A stretch of DNA of 64,000 bases from assembly GCF_013085465.1 (NCBI RefSeq), contig NZ_CP049838.1:5642001-5706000 (forward strand), written 5' to 3'. A program made the translations under genes and the position numbers. Numbering within the stretch: the first letter of the stretch is position 1; each line of letters opens with the position of its first letter. Below, piece after piece: positions 8,473 to 15,517 of this stretch. Origin of the DNA: Streptomyces asoensis. Its GTDB lineage: Bacteria > Actinomycetota > Actinomycetes > Streptomycetales > Streptomycetaceae. Under the pieces are notes generated by a model. The model did not search any database. It was not told where the DNA came from and saw nothing but the letters and a program-made list of their open reading frames with translations.

Positions 8473-8547
8473 CCGGGCCGTCCGAGCCGCTCCGGGCCTG
8501 TCCGAGCTGCTCGGGGCCGTCCGAGCCGTTCCGGGCCTCCCGAGAGG
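8473..8547. repeat. Approximate 20-bp GTCCGAGCCGCTCCGGGCC-type repeats
   Basis: TCCGAGC occurs at 8481, 8501 and 8520, each within a unit of about 19-20 bp (GGGCC-GTCCGAGC-CGYTCC); a weaker fourth copy lies near 8538. The array sits between the two lipoprotein genes. Confidence 0.65.
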
Positions 8548-8556
8548 CCTTTCGGG

Positions 8557-9084
8557 CTAGCCGAGGCCGGGCGTCGGCAGTCCCGACGGCCACTGGCCGC
8601 TCTCCGCCTTGGCGAACGTCTCCTTGCCGACCGCACCCGACCAGGTGACCTTCAGGGACTTCGCGTCGGCGGAGTCGACCATGCCGGTCGTCCGGTCGTC
8701 CGTCCCGCTGGTGCACTTGAGGTGGATCATCTGCATGCCCGCCTCCTCGCCGGCGGTCCCGCTGCACACGGTCCCGCCGGTCACGAAGAGGGCGGCCTGC
8801 TTCCCCGTGATGATCAGGGCGACGGCCTTGCCGTCCGTCGTGGCGAGCCAACTGCCCTCCAGCTCGCCGGAGGCGGAGACGGAGGTCGAGGCGGACGCGG
8901 AGCCCGTCGCACCGCTCGTGCCGCCGGTCGCCGTCGTGGGCGTCGCCGAGGAGCCGTCGTCGGACCCTCCGTCGTCACTGCACCCCGTCAGCGCGAGTAC
9001 ACCCGCCAGCGTGGCGGCCACGGCAACGGCCGTGGCCCGCACCGGCCGACGGGACGCACCCCGCGAGAAGATCGCCGAAGTCAC
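8557..9084 (-). CDS. Small lipoprotein, unknown function
   Basis: 175 residues. A twin-basic N-terminus and hydrophobic core end in LTGC, a lipobox (Cys35). A long Asp/Gly/Ser/Thr low-complexity spacer (about residues 36-72) precedes a compact beta-rich domain (GSWLATTDGKAVALIITGK, VCSGTAGEEAGMQMIHLKC) with two Cys that could pair. No family is recognised. Expected at the outer face of the membrane. 8376-8556, between it and the DUF4232 gene, holds only repeats and no promoter I can identify. Confidence 0.75.
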   Translation of the reverse strand: MTSAIFSRGASRRPVRATAVAVAATLAGVLALTGCSDDGGSDDGSSATPTTATGGTSGATGSASASTSVSASGELEGSWLATTDGKAVALIITGKQAALFVTGGTVCSGTAGEEAGMQMIHLKCTSGTDDRTTGMVDSADAKSLKVTWSGAVGKETFAKAESGQWPSGLPTPGLG

Positions 9085-9210
9085 TGCAAGCTCCCAAGCT
9101 GTAGCCGGCCGGCCCGGTCGACCGCACGGACCATGAGGCCGTACGGACCGGTAGGGGACCGCAGCAAGCTACCAGCAAGCCCCGGCAGAACACTGGGGGT
9201 GGCCTGTGAC

Positions 9211-9516
9211 CTACCAGGACGACTTCCGGACCCCGGGCAGATGCCCGGCGTGGGCCTGCTCCCGCAGACTCACCCGGGACAGCCCGAATGTCCGGAAGTA
9301 CCCGCGCGGGCGCCCGTCCACCTGGTCCCGGTTGCGTACGCGGGTCGCGCTCGCGTCCCGCGGCTGTGCATGCAACTCCCGCTGTGCCGCCGCCCGTTCG
9401 GCCTCCGTGGACGCCGGTCGTCGGATGATCTCCTTCAGCTCGGCCCGCCGCGCCGCGTACCGCGCGACGGTCTCCTGCCGCTTGTCGTTCTTCGCGATCT
9501 TGCTCTTCTTCGCCAT
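9211..9516 (-). CDS. rpsN: 30S ribosomal protein S14, zinc-independent paralogue
   Basis: 101 residues, starting [20 protein letters not shown] and ending in the conserved [24 protein letters not shown] region. It has none of the four Cys that ligate zinc in the short S14 form, so it is the C-minus type that replaces the zinc protein when zinc is scarce. Its ATG overlaps the TGA of the L28 gene by one base (TGATG), implying coupled translation. Part of the cluster around the Zur-like box at 9799. Confidence 0.95.
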   Translation of the reverse strand: MAKKSKIAKNDKRQETVARYAARRAELKEIIRRPASTEAERAAAQRELHAQPRDASATRVRNRDQVDGRPRGYFRTFGLSRVSLREQAHAGHLPGVRKSSW

Positions 9517-9752
9517 CAGATCCGCACCCCCCGCGCGCGGATGCGTGCCACGGCCGCCTCGACGCCGATCGTGTCGACGGTCTTGATGCCCTTCGTGCTC
9601 AGTCGCAGCCGTACGTGGCGGTTCTCGCTCGGCAGCCAGTAGCGCCTGGACTGGATGTTCGGGTCGAAGCGGCGTGAAGTGCGCCGGTGGGAGTGGGAGA
9701 TGCGGTTGCCGAAGCCCGGCTGGGCGCCGGTCAGCATGCAGTGCGCGGACAC
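9516..9752 (-). CDS. rpmB: 50S ribosomal protein L28, zinc-independent paralogue
   Basis: 78 residues starting at GTG 9752, with the family core [22 protein letters not shown]. The usual N-terminal CxxC is reduced to one Cys ([10 protein letters not shown]), so the zinc site is lost. A strong ribosome-binding site, GAGGAGAGG (complement of 9763-9771), lies 10 nt upstream. First gene of the leftward zinc-starvation transcript. The Zur-like box is about 47 bp upstream of the start. Confidence 0.95.
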   Translation of the reverse strand: MSAHCMLTGAQPGFGNRISHSHRRTSRRFDPNIQSRRYWLPSENRHVRLRLSTKGIKTVDTIGVEAAVARIRARGVRI

Positions 9753-9798
9753 GGGTGACGTACCTCTCCTCGGTCGATGTCGGGGGCGGTAGTGCTAA

Positions 9799-9813
9799 TG
9801 GAATTCATTTTCA
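9799..9813. promoter_or_regulatory. Zur-type operator between divergent ribosomal genes
   Basis: TGGAATTCATTTTCA is a 7-1-7 imperfect dyad; the right half ATTTTCA is the half-site of the Streptomyces Zur box, and the left half matches its complement at 5 of 7 bases. It is strikingly AT-rich against its surroundings. It lies between the L28 and L33 starts, where one Zur dimer could silence both directions when zinc is sufficient. Confidence 0.75.
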
Positions 9814-9826
9814 GTAAGATAGCAGC

Positions 9827-9991
9827 ATGGCACGCAACGAACTCCGCCCGGTCATCAAGCTCCGGTCCACGGCGGGAACGGGCTACACCTACGTGACCCG
9901 CAAGAACCGCCGCAGTGACCCGGACCGCATGACCCTGCGCAAGTACGACCCCGTCGTCGGCCGTCACGTCGACTTCCGAGAGGAGCGCTGA
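9827..9991 (+). CDS. rpmG: 50S ribosomal protein L33, zinc-independent paralogue
   Basis: 54 residues ([20 protein letters not shown] through [11 protein letters not shown]) with no Cys, so it is the C-minus form. No Shine-Dalgarno sequence precedes the ATG. TAAGAT at 9815-9820 is a good -10 hexamer placed 6 nt before the ATG, so a leaderless transcript is likely. The Zur-like box abuts this hexamer and would block polymerase. The stop is 9 bp before the L31 gene. Confidence 0.93.
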   Translation: MARNELRPVIKLRSTAGTGYTYVTRKNRRSDPDRMTLRKYDPVVGRHVDFREER

Positions 9992-10000
9992 ACCACCGCC

Positions 10001-10264
10001 ATGCGCAAGGGAATCCACCCGGCCTACGGTCCTGTCGTCTTCCGTGACCGCGCCGCGAACCACGCCTTCCTCACCCGCTCGACGCTGACCGCCACGACGG
10101 GCGAGAAGACCGTCGAGTGGGAGGACGGCAACACCTACCCCGTCGTCGACGTCGAGATCTCCTACGTCAGCCACCCCTTCTACACCGGCACCGCCCGCGT
10201 CCTGGACACGGCCGGCCGGGTCGAGCGCTTCGAGCTCCGCTACGGGAAGCGGGGCGGGGCGTGA
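10001..10264 (+). CDS. rpmE2: 50S ribosomal protein L31 type B, zinc-independent
   Basis: 87 residues, [16 protein letters not shown] and [22 protein letters not shown]. It lacks all Cys of the zinc-binding L31. GAGAGGAG stands upstream within the end of rpmG. In Streptomyces the L31 switch is a known zinc-mobilising response, releasing zinc from ribosomes. The stop overlaps the next start by GTGA. Confidence 0.95.
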   Translation: MRKGIHPAYGPVVFRDRAANHAFLTRSTLTATTGEKTVEWEDGNTYPVVDVEISYVSHPFYTGTARVLDTAGRVERFELRYGKRGGA

Positions 10265-11409
10265 GCCTGTCGGTCGTGATCGTCGGCGGGCTGCACGCCG
10301 ACGCCCGCCGGACGACGGTCGCGCGACTGCTCGCCGACGTCCCGGGCAGCGTCGTCCTCCACCACGACCTCGCGACGGCCGTGGCGGGCACGGTCGTACG
10401 GACCGTCAGCGACGCCACCGGCATCCTCTCCGCCGGTGAGGCGCCCCTGGTCAACGACTGCGCCTGCTGCGCCCTGCGCGAGGATCTCGTCCCCGAGCTG
10501 CGCCGCCTCGCCGACGACGGCACCACGCGTCTCGCGGTCGTCGAGCTGTGGGACTCCGTCGAGCCCAAGGCCATGGCCGAGGTGGTCGTGGCCGGCGGTC
10601 TCACGGTCACCGGCGTCGTCACCGCCGTCGACCCGGCGCTGCTCCTGCCCTGCCTCGGCAACGGCGACGACCTCGCCGAGTGCGGTCTCGCCGCGGCCGC
10701 CACCGACCGGCGCACGGTCGCCGACACCTTCGCGCGCCAGCTGGAGTACGCGCCCGTGCTGGCCGTCGTCGACTCCGGCGAGGCCGACGACGAGGACCGC
10801 GAGCTGCTGGCGCAACTGCACCCGACGGCCCGCCAGGTCCGGATCGGGCCCGCCGACCGTGCGGACGCGCGGTCGGCTCTCGCCCGGGCGGTGCTGGCCG
10901 GCTTCGACGTCGAGTCGGCCGCCGCCGCCCAGCACCCGGCCTGCGCGCTGCTGCCCGCCGAGGCCGACGCGCACGGGGTGAGCACCTTCGTCTGGCACCG
11001 GCGCCGGCCGTTCCACCCGGAGCGGCTGTACGCGGCGCTGGAGGACCTGACCTGCGCGGCCGCCCGCAGCCGGGGCCGGTTCTGGCTCGCCGACAAGCCC
11101 GACGTGCTGCTCCACTGGGACGCGGCCGGCGGAGCGCTGTGCGTGGAGTCGGCCGGTCCGTGGCTGGCGTCCCTGCCCGACGCGGCCTGGGACATGGTGC
11201 CGCCGGTGCGCCGTGCCGCCGCCGCGCTGGACTGGCACCCCGAGCACGGCGACTGCTGCCAGCACCTGGTCTTCACGTCCCCCGGCCTGGACCGTGACGG
11301 TCTGGCGCGCCTCCTGGAGTCCTGCCTGCTCACCGACGCCGAGTACGCCGCCGGCCGGGCCGCCTGGAAGCGGTTGCCCCCGGCCTTCGACACCCTCCTG
11401 GAGGTCTGA
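10261..11409 (+). CDS. COG0523 (CobW/ZNG1-like) metallochaperone-type protein
   Basis: 382 residues starting at GTG 10261, overlapping the L31 stop by 4 nt. The N-terminal domain contains the COG0523 metal motif as CACC ([12 protein letters not shown]) after strand beta-2. The C-terminal CobW_C domain follows ([21 protein letters not shown]) and ends with GDCCQHLVF, a Cys/His cluster common in zinc-related members. The P-loop is abnormal: [11 protein letters not shown] stands where G-x4-G-K-T is expected, and both Gly and Lys are replaced by Arg. GTP hydrolysis may therefore be weak or lost. The context predicts delivery of scarce zinc to a client protein. Confidence 0.85.
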   Translation: MSLSVVIVGGLHADARRTTVARLLADVPGSVVLHHDLATAVAGTVVRTVSDATGILSAGEAPLVNDCACCALREDLVPELRRLADDGTTRLAVVELWDSVEPKAMAEVVVAGGLTVTGVVTAVDPALLLPCLGNGDDLAECGLAAAATDRRTVADTFARQLEYAPVLAVVDSGEADDEDRELLAQLHPTARQVRIGPADRADARSALARAVLAGFDVESAAAAQHPACALLPAEADAHGVSTFVWHRRRPFHPERLYAALEDLTCAAARSRGRFWLADKPDVLLHWDAAGGALCVESAGPWLASLPDAAWDMVPPVRRAAAALDWHPEHGDCCQHLVFTSPGLDRDGLARLLESCLLTDAEYAAGRAAWKRLPPAFDTLLEV

Positions 11410-11412
11410 CCC

Positions 11413-11703
11413 ATGCCCCGCAAGACCGAGCACCGGCCCGCCAGGTCCCGCCCCAACCCGCTCGACCAGGCCAAGATCACGTACATCGACTACAAGGACA
11501 CCGACCTCCTGCGGAAGTTCCTCTCCGACCGAGGCAAGATCCGCAGCCGCCGAGTCACCCGCATCTCCGCCCAACAACAACGCCAGCTGTCCCGAGCGAT
11601 CAAAAACGCCCGACAAATGGCCCTACTCCCACACACCCCCACCCCGCCCGCGAGCGCACCCCGCCCACTGACCCACCCTGCCGGGGGCCCGCCTGCCCAC
11701 TGA
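11413..11703 (+). CDS. rpsR: 30S ribosomal protein S18, zinc-independent, with repeat-derived tail
   Basis: 96 residues; the family core runs from [20 protein letters not shown] to [11 protein letters not shown] and has no Cys. Usual S18 ends soon after this point. Here about 22 extra residues ([23 protein letters not shown]) are read from the first copies of a 32-34 bp repeat, and the TGA is in the second copy. The tail is probably a by-product of repeat invasion. It follows the COG0523 gene by 3 nt and is last in the rightward zinc operon. Confidence 0.93.
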   Translation: MPRKTEHRPARSRPNPLDQAKITYIDYKDTDLLRKFLSDRGKIRSRRVTRISAQQQRQLSRAIKNARQMALLPHTPTPPASAPRPLTHPAGGPPAH

Positions 11704-11800
11704 CCCACCCTGCGCTGGGGGCCACACTGCCCACTGACCCACCCTGCCGGGGGCCCGCCTGCCCACTGACCCACCCTGCCCGGCGGCCCACCCTGCCCGG
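11660..11800. repeat. Four tandem 32-34 bp repeats
   Basis: CACTGACCCACCCTGC occurs at 11666, 11698, 11732 and 11764, giving pitches of 32, 34 and 32 bp with GGGGGCCC-type spacers. The first two copies are inside the S18 reading frame. The lengths are not multiples of 3. Confidence 0.85.
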
Positions 11801-11880
11801 GCCCCGGCCTGGAGGCCAGCCTGCTCGGAGGCTCACCCCGCCCCGGGGCCCCACCCCGGGCGGGAGCCCAGCCGCCGGGC

Positions 11881-12225
11881 GGGACCCGTCGCTCACCCCG
11901 GCTCCACCCGACCCTGGACAGGAGCCGCTGCACATGACGCCCCTGCCCGGGGCCCCACACCGGGCAGGGCCCAGCCCCCGGGCGGGACCTGTCGCTCGCC
12001 CCGGCTCCACCCGACCCTGGACAGGAGTCGCTGCACATGACGCCCCTGCCCGGGGCCCCACCCCGGGCAGGGCCCAGCCGCCGGGCGGGACCTGTCGCTC
12101 ACCCCGGCTCCACCCGACCCTGGACAGGAGCCGCTGCACATGACGCCCCTGCCCGGGGCCCCACCCCGGGCAGGGCCCAGCCCCCGGGCGGGACCCGTCG
12201 CTCGCCCCGGCCCCGGGTAGCACCC
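11881..12225. repeat. 103-bp tandem repeat, about 3.3 copies, each with a hairpin
   Basis: CTGCACATGACG falls at 11928, 12031 and 12134, an exact 103-bp period, and a fourth copy breaks off near 12210. Each unit includes GGACAGGAG followed by CACATG, and an inverted repeat CTGCCCGGGG-CCCCA-CCCCGGGCAG (for example 12046-12070; one mismatch in the first copy). 103 is not divisible by 3, so the minus-strand glycine-rich frames across it are not genes. Differences between copies are few, suggesting recent amplification. Confidence 0.9.
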
Positions 12226-13305
12226 ACCCCTCGCCGCGCCTCCCCCTCCAGCCCCGGACAGAGACCGCCGCCCCCCCCGCCGGATCGCCGCCCCCGGGCA
12301 AGGCCCTGCGGGGCACGCCACGGCCGCCCGGCCCCCGGGCAGGCCCGCCGCACACACCGCCGCCACCGCCCACCGCCACCGCCCACCGCCACCGCCCACC
12401 GCCACCGCCCACGCCCCACCGCCACCGCCACCGCCCACGCCCGACCGCCACCACCCACGCCCGACCGCCACCACCCCCTTCCGCATCTGTCCTGTACACG
12501 TCCTCCTCGTCCACTCAAGCCCCGCCCGGGAGTAGCCCCATCCGTACTCCTGGCCCCGTCACTTCCGTACTGGCAGCTCATCACCCGTACGAGCGAATTC
12601 ACCTACGCCGTCTACTCGCCCTGGCCATTTGAAGCGGCCGTCGGCCGGACAGTTAGCCGAGTCGTCGCTACGGCGTCGGGCCGTTTACGCCCCGCCCTCG
12701 CGACCGACTTCGCCGTCCTGCGCGGGGGTGGGGGCTTGTCGCCGTCGATCGTTGTCGCCCTGGGTGCTCCGGTTCCGGCCGGGGGCGACGGAACCGGTCG
12801 CGGTGTTCTCGGACGGACAGGTGTCGGGGGGTTTCGGTGGCGGACGGGATGCCCGAGGTGGGCCCGGCCGCCTCACCCGCCCGCCGCCCCGCGGCACTGG
12901 CGCACACCGGGCGGAGTCACATCCGGAGGGGCGGCCTACCGTGCCGAGCGGATGACGGGCATCCGCCGGAACCGCTCCCTTCGGGACGGCCCCGCAGCCG
13001 GACGCCGGCCCCCGCCGCCCGATCCGTTGCCGTGTCGACGGAACAGGACGGCCGTGCCACGCGTCTCTTCCTAGTGCACGAGTGGTTCGATCCGGACGAC
13101 TTTCACGTGGACCTGACGGCGACCGCCGACCCGGACGTGCGGGGCGGAACGTCGGGTAAAGCGGGCGTCAAAGCTGTAACCAGGCAAGCACCCCGCGTGC
13201 ACGTGCATCTGCTCATGCGGCTGCACATGAACGGGGTTATGATCCGGGACAGTTGACCACGGCACCAATGGCCACACGAGCCAGTGCACCACCAGGGAGC
13301 GACCT
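12226..13305. other. Gene-poor region with (CCACCG)n tract
   Basis: No supported gene is seen in about 1.1 kb. 12355-12475 is a degenerate CCACCG/CCACGC microsatellite. From about 12590 base composition becomes more balanced, but the open frames on both strands are arginine- or proline-rich with no family resemblance. 13140-13260 is moderately AT-rich and carries the TGCACGTGCA dyad upstream of the DUF397 gene. It may hold the promoter of that gene. Confidence 0.6.
13198..13207. promoter_or_regulatory. TGCACGTGCA palindrome upstream of DUF397 gene
   Basis: A perfect 10-bp palindrome inside a 16-mer GTGCACGTGCATCTGC (13197-13212) that recurs, in the matching orientation, upstream of the ATPase gene at 14304-14319. 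It lies 98 bp before the DUF397 start. Possible binding site for the XRE protein of the same locus; this is inference. Confidence 0.4.
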
Positions 13306-13566
13306 GTGGACCACCACGTTGACGGGGGGCACGACGTGTACAACGGCATGACGGCCACACAGCTGTACGGGGTTGCCTGGCAGAAGAGCCGGCACAGCAA
13401 CTCGCAGGGTTCCTGCGTCGAGTTCGCCCGGCTGCCGGGCGGTGACGTGGCCGTGCGCAACTCGCGTTTTCCCGACGGTCCCGCACTCGTCTACACCCGC
13501 GCGGAGATCGAGGCGATGCTGCTCGGCATCAAGGACGGCGAGTTCGACCACCTGATCGCGAGCTGA
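13306..13566 (+). CDS. DUF397 small regulatory protein
   Basis: 86 residues starting at GTG 13306, with GGGAGC 6 nt upstream. The DUF397 core is clear: WQKSRHSNSQGSCVEFARLPGGDVAVRNSRFPDGPALVYTRAEIEAML. These small proteins occur next to XRE/DUF5753 regulators and HATPase anti-sigma-like genes in many Streptomyces loci (whiJ/abaA-like) and influence development or antibiotic production. The two other members lie convergently just to the right, so this locus is complete. Confidence 0.9.
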   Translation: MDHHVDGGHDVYNGMTATQLYGVAWQKSRHSNSQGSCVEFARLPGGDVAVRNSRFPDGPALVYTRAEIEAMLLGIKDGEFDHLIAS

Positions 13567-13681
13567 CGTCCCTCGACGTCCTCACCGTCTCCTCACCCTC
13601 TTCTCGGCCTCTCCTCCGCCTTTCTTCCGCGCGCACCGGGATTTCGGATTTGTCGCGTGAAAACGGTGGGCAACGCGCGTA

Positions 13682-13711
13682 GAACCGCGGCGTCAGAGTG
13701 CGCCGCGGTTC
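13682..13711. terminator. Bidirectional hairpin between convergent genes
   Basis: GAACCGCGGCG-TCAGAGTG-CGCCGCGGTTC: perfect 11-bp arms and an 8-nt loop, ending 2 bp from the stop of the ATPase gene and 115 bp after DUF397. There is no strong U-tract on either side. Confidence 0.65.
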
Positions 13712-13712
13712 G

Positions 13713-14228
13713 TCATTCGGCAGGCGTGTGCAGCCGGAAGAGCGCCCAGACGACCTTGCCGCCCAGGCTGCCGGAGAGCGGGTGCCAGCCCCAACTGTCG
13801 GCGAAGGAGTCGACGAGGAACAGGCCGCGGCCCGACTCCGCCGAGAAGTCGTCGCTCTCGCGGGGCAGCGGACTCTCGCGGCTGGGGTCGCGCACCGCGC
13901 ACACGAGCCGCTCGGTCCACCGCATCAGGTGCAACCGCACGGGCGGATGCTGCCGGTCCGGTACGTGCGGGACGTCGTCGGAGGACAGTCCGTGCCTCAG
14001 GGCGTTGGTCACCAACTCCGAGACGACCAGACAGACATCGTCGAAACGGTCGCCGACGTCCCACTGGCCGAGGGTTCTCTTGGTGAACTGCCGGGCCTCG
14101 CGCACCGCTTCGAAGCGGGCGGGCAGCGCACATGAGGCGGCGTTGGACACGGCCGCGGGATCAAGCGGCGGAAGGCCCTGCCGTAACGGCTCGAGCATGG
14201 TCGATCCATTCGTCCCCATGCGAGGCAC
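13713..14228 (-). CDS. HATPase_c anti-sigma/serine kinase-like protein
   Basis: 171 residues. GHKL ATPase motifs are visible: N box ELVTNALRHG (about residues 71-80), a D-x-S-R segment (VRDPSRESPLP), and a G box ESGRGLFLVDSFADSWGW. This is the RsbW/SpoIIAB-like single-domain class that binds anti-anti-sigma factors or sigma factors. The small size and lack of a sensor domain fit. The start is ATG 14228; an internal ATG at codon 4 or 11 is possible. In these loci the ATPase accompanies XRE and DUF397 partners, both present here. Confidence 0.88.
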   Translation of the reverse strand: MPRMGTNGSTMLEPLRQGLPPLDPAAVSNAASCALPARFEAVREARQFTKRTLGQWDVGDRFDDVCLVVSELVTNALRHGLSSDDVPHVPDRQHPPVRLHLMRWTERLVCAVRDPSRESPLPRESDDFSAESGRGLFLVDSFADSWGWHPLSGSLGGKVVWALFRLHTPAE

Positions 14229-14382
14229 TCCCGGGATTCGCGGTCGTTGCGATGCAGCGGTGGCGCGAGACCATGCTTTCCGATGCGCACTGCGGATGCA
14301 AGGGCAGATGCACGTGCACGTGACCGAAATGGACCTGCCCGTACCGCTTCTTGGCCATTTTTTCCGCCAACTTCTCGCTCAT
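14161..14382 (-). CDS. Possible 73-residue ORF overlapping the ATPase start
   Basis: On the minus strand ATG 14382 opens MSEKLAEKMAKKRYGQVHFG then HVHVHLPLHPQC, with AAGGGAAG about 10 nt upstream and high third-position GC over the first 45 codons. It ends inside the ATPase gene in another frame (68 bp overlap). The VHVHL stretch is also encoded upstream of DUF397 at 13197-13211. No family is known. It may be a leader peptide or only a reading of conserved regulatory DNA. Confidence 0.3.
   Translation of the reverse strand: MSEKLAEKMAKKRYGQVHFGHVHVHLPLHPQCASESMVSRHRCIATTANPGSASHGDEWIDHARAVTAGPSAA
14309..14318. promoter_or_regulatory. TGCACGTGCA palindrome upstream of ATPase gene
   Basis: Second copy of the palindrome, inside the complement of GTGCACGTGCATCTGC (14304-14319), 81 bp upstream of the ATPase ATG. 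The 14229-14536 interval is otherwise AT-rich for this genome, especially 14400-14515, and separates the ATPase gene from the divergent XRE gene. Confidence 0.4.
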
Positions 14383-14536
14383 CAGGGCCACTTCCCTTGC
14401 TTTCCCCTCACTGTTCCCTCGCATCGCGCTGTACGTATCCTTTGTCTTCTTTCCATCTCTGTAATCGGACGAGTACTGCTCGAAGTGTTTTAGTGGCAGA
14501 CTGCGGCCCCTAAGACGGTTGGGGAGGCTGGCGAAC

Positions 14537-15397
14537 GTGAGCGCGGGAGAGCCCGGATCGGTGGTGCGGCGGATGCTGCTCGGTTCGCAACTACGGCGAC
14601 TGCGTGAGGCACGCGGCATCACGCGCGAGGCGGCGGGATACTCGATCAGGGCCTCGGAGTCGAAGATCAGCCGGATGGAACTGGGCCGGGTGAGCTTCAA
14701 GACCCGGGACGTGGAGGACCTGCTGACGCTGTACGGCATCACGGACGACACCGAGCGCCAGGCGCTCGTCGGACTCGCTCGTGAGGCCAACGTGGCGGGC
14801 TGGTGGCACAGTTACTCGGACGTCCTGCCCAACTGGTTCCCCACCTACGTCGGCCTGGAGGGCGCCGCCGCGCTGATCCGGGCGTACGAGGTCCAGTTCG
14901 TGCACGGCCTGCTCCAGACCGAGGCGTACGCCCACGCGGTCGTCAGCCGGGGCATGAAGGGTGCGAACGCGGCCGACATCGACCGGCGCGTGGCGCTGCG
15001 TCTGGAGCGGCAGAAGTACCTCGTCGCCGAGAGCGCCCCCGACTTCCACATCGTCCTCGACGAGGCGGCGCTGCGCCGGCCGTACGGCGACCGCGAGGTG
15101 ATGCGTGGACAGCTCCAGCATCTGATCGAGATCTCCGAGCGCCCCAACGTGCGGCTTCAGGTGATGCCGTTCAGCTTCGGCGGGCACTCCGGTGAGTCCG
15201 GCGCCTTCACCATCCTGAGCTTCCCGGAGTCCGACCTCCAGGACGTCGTCTACCTGGAGCAGCTCACCAGCGCCCTGTACCTCGACAAGCGTGAGGACGT
15301 CGCGCAGTACGAGCAGGCGCTGAAGGAGCTCCAGCAGGACAGCCCCGGACCGGACGAGAGCCGGGACCTCCTGCGCGGACTGATCCAGCTGTCCTAG
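14537..15397 (+). CDS. XRE-family regulator with DUF5753 domain
   Basis: 286 residues from GTG 14537, chosen because GGGGAGG (14521-14527) stands 9 nt before it; the frame is also open to a TTG at 14519. Residues 10-70 are a helix-turn-helix (LGSQLRRLREARGITREAAG, SESKISRMELGRVSFK). The rest is the DUF5753 domain (YEVQFVHGLLQTEAYAHAVV, LRRPYGDREVMRGQLQHLIE). It belongs to the WhiJ-like class paired with DUF397 proteins. Divergent from the ATPase gene. It likely binds the dyads in the flanking intergenic regions. A small CTAGGG-ATTC-CCCTAG hairpin overlaps its stop. Confidence 0.9.
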   Translation: MSAGEPGSVVRRMLLGSQLRRLREARGITREAAGYSIRASESKISRMELGRVSFKTRDVEDLLTLYGITDDTERQALVGLAREANVAGWWHSYSDVLPNWFPTYVGLEGAAALIRAYEVQFVHGLLQTEAYAHAVVSRGMKGANAADIDRRVALRLERQKYLVAESAPDFHIVLDEAALRRPYGDREVMRGQLQHLIEISERPNVRLQVMPFSFGGHSGESGAFTILSFPESDLQDVVYLEQLTSALYLDKREDVAQYEQALKELQQDSPGPDESRDLLRGLIQLS

Positions 15398-15517
15398 GGA
15401 TTCCCCTAGAGCTCCTGGATCGGCCCCAACTCCCTTGAAACCCCCGTACGATGACGTGTGATCAGATCGTGATGCCGATCGATCGAAGCCGATCGCAGCA
15501 GGGGATTGAGGGATCAC

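Noticed and set aside
11881..12225. Repeated small genes starting at each CACATG
   Set aside because: Each copy has a plausible RBS and ATG, but reading frames run through the repeats in changing phase and encode Pro-rich sequence without conservation of frame.
11490..12602. Glycine-rich minus-strand ORFs over the repeat arrays
   Set aside because: The 103-bp period is not a multiple of 3, and the frames have low-complexity Gly/Arg/Ala content without start signals.
12837..13256. 139-residue plus-strand ORF ending VHVHLLMRLHMNG
   Set aside because: No ribosome-binding site or family; only the last 20 codons resemble anything (the motif near 14310), so it is treated as regulatory DNA.
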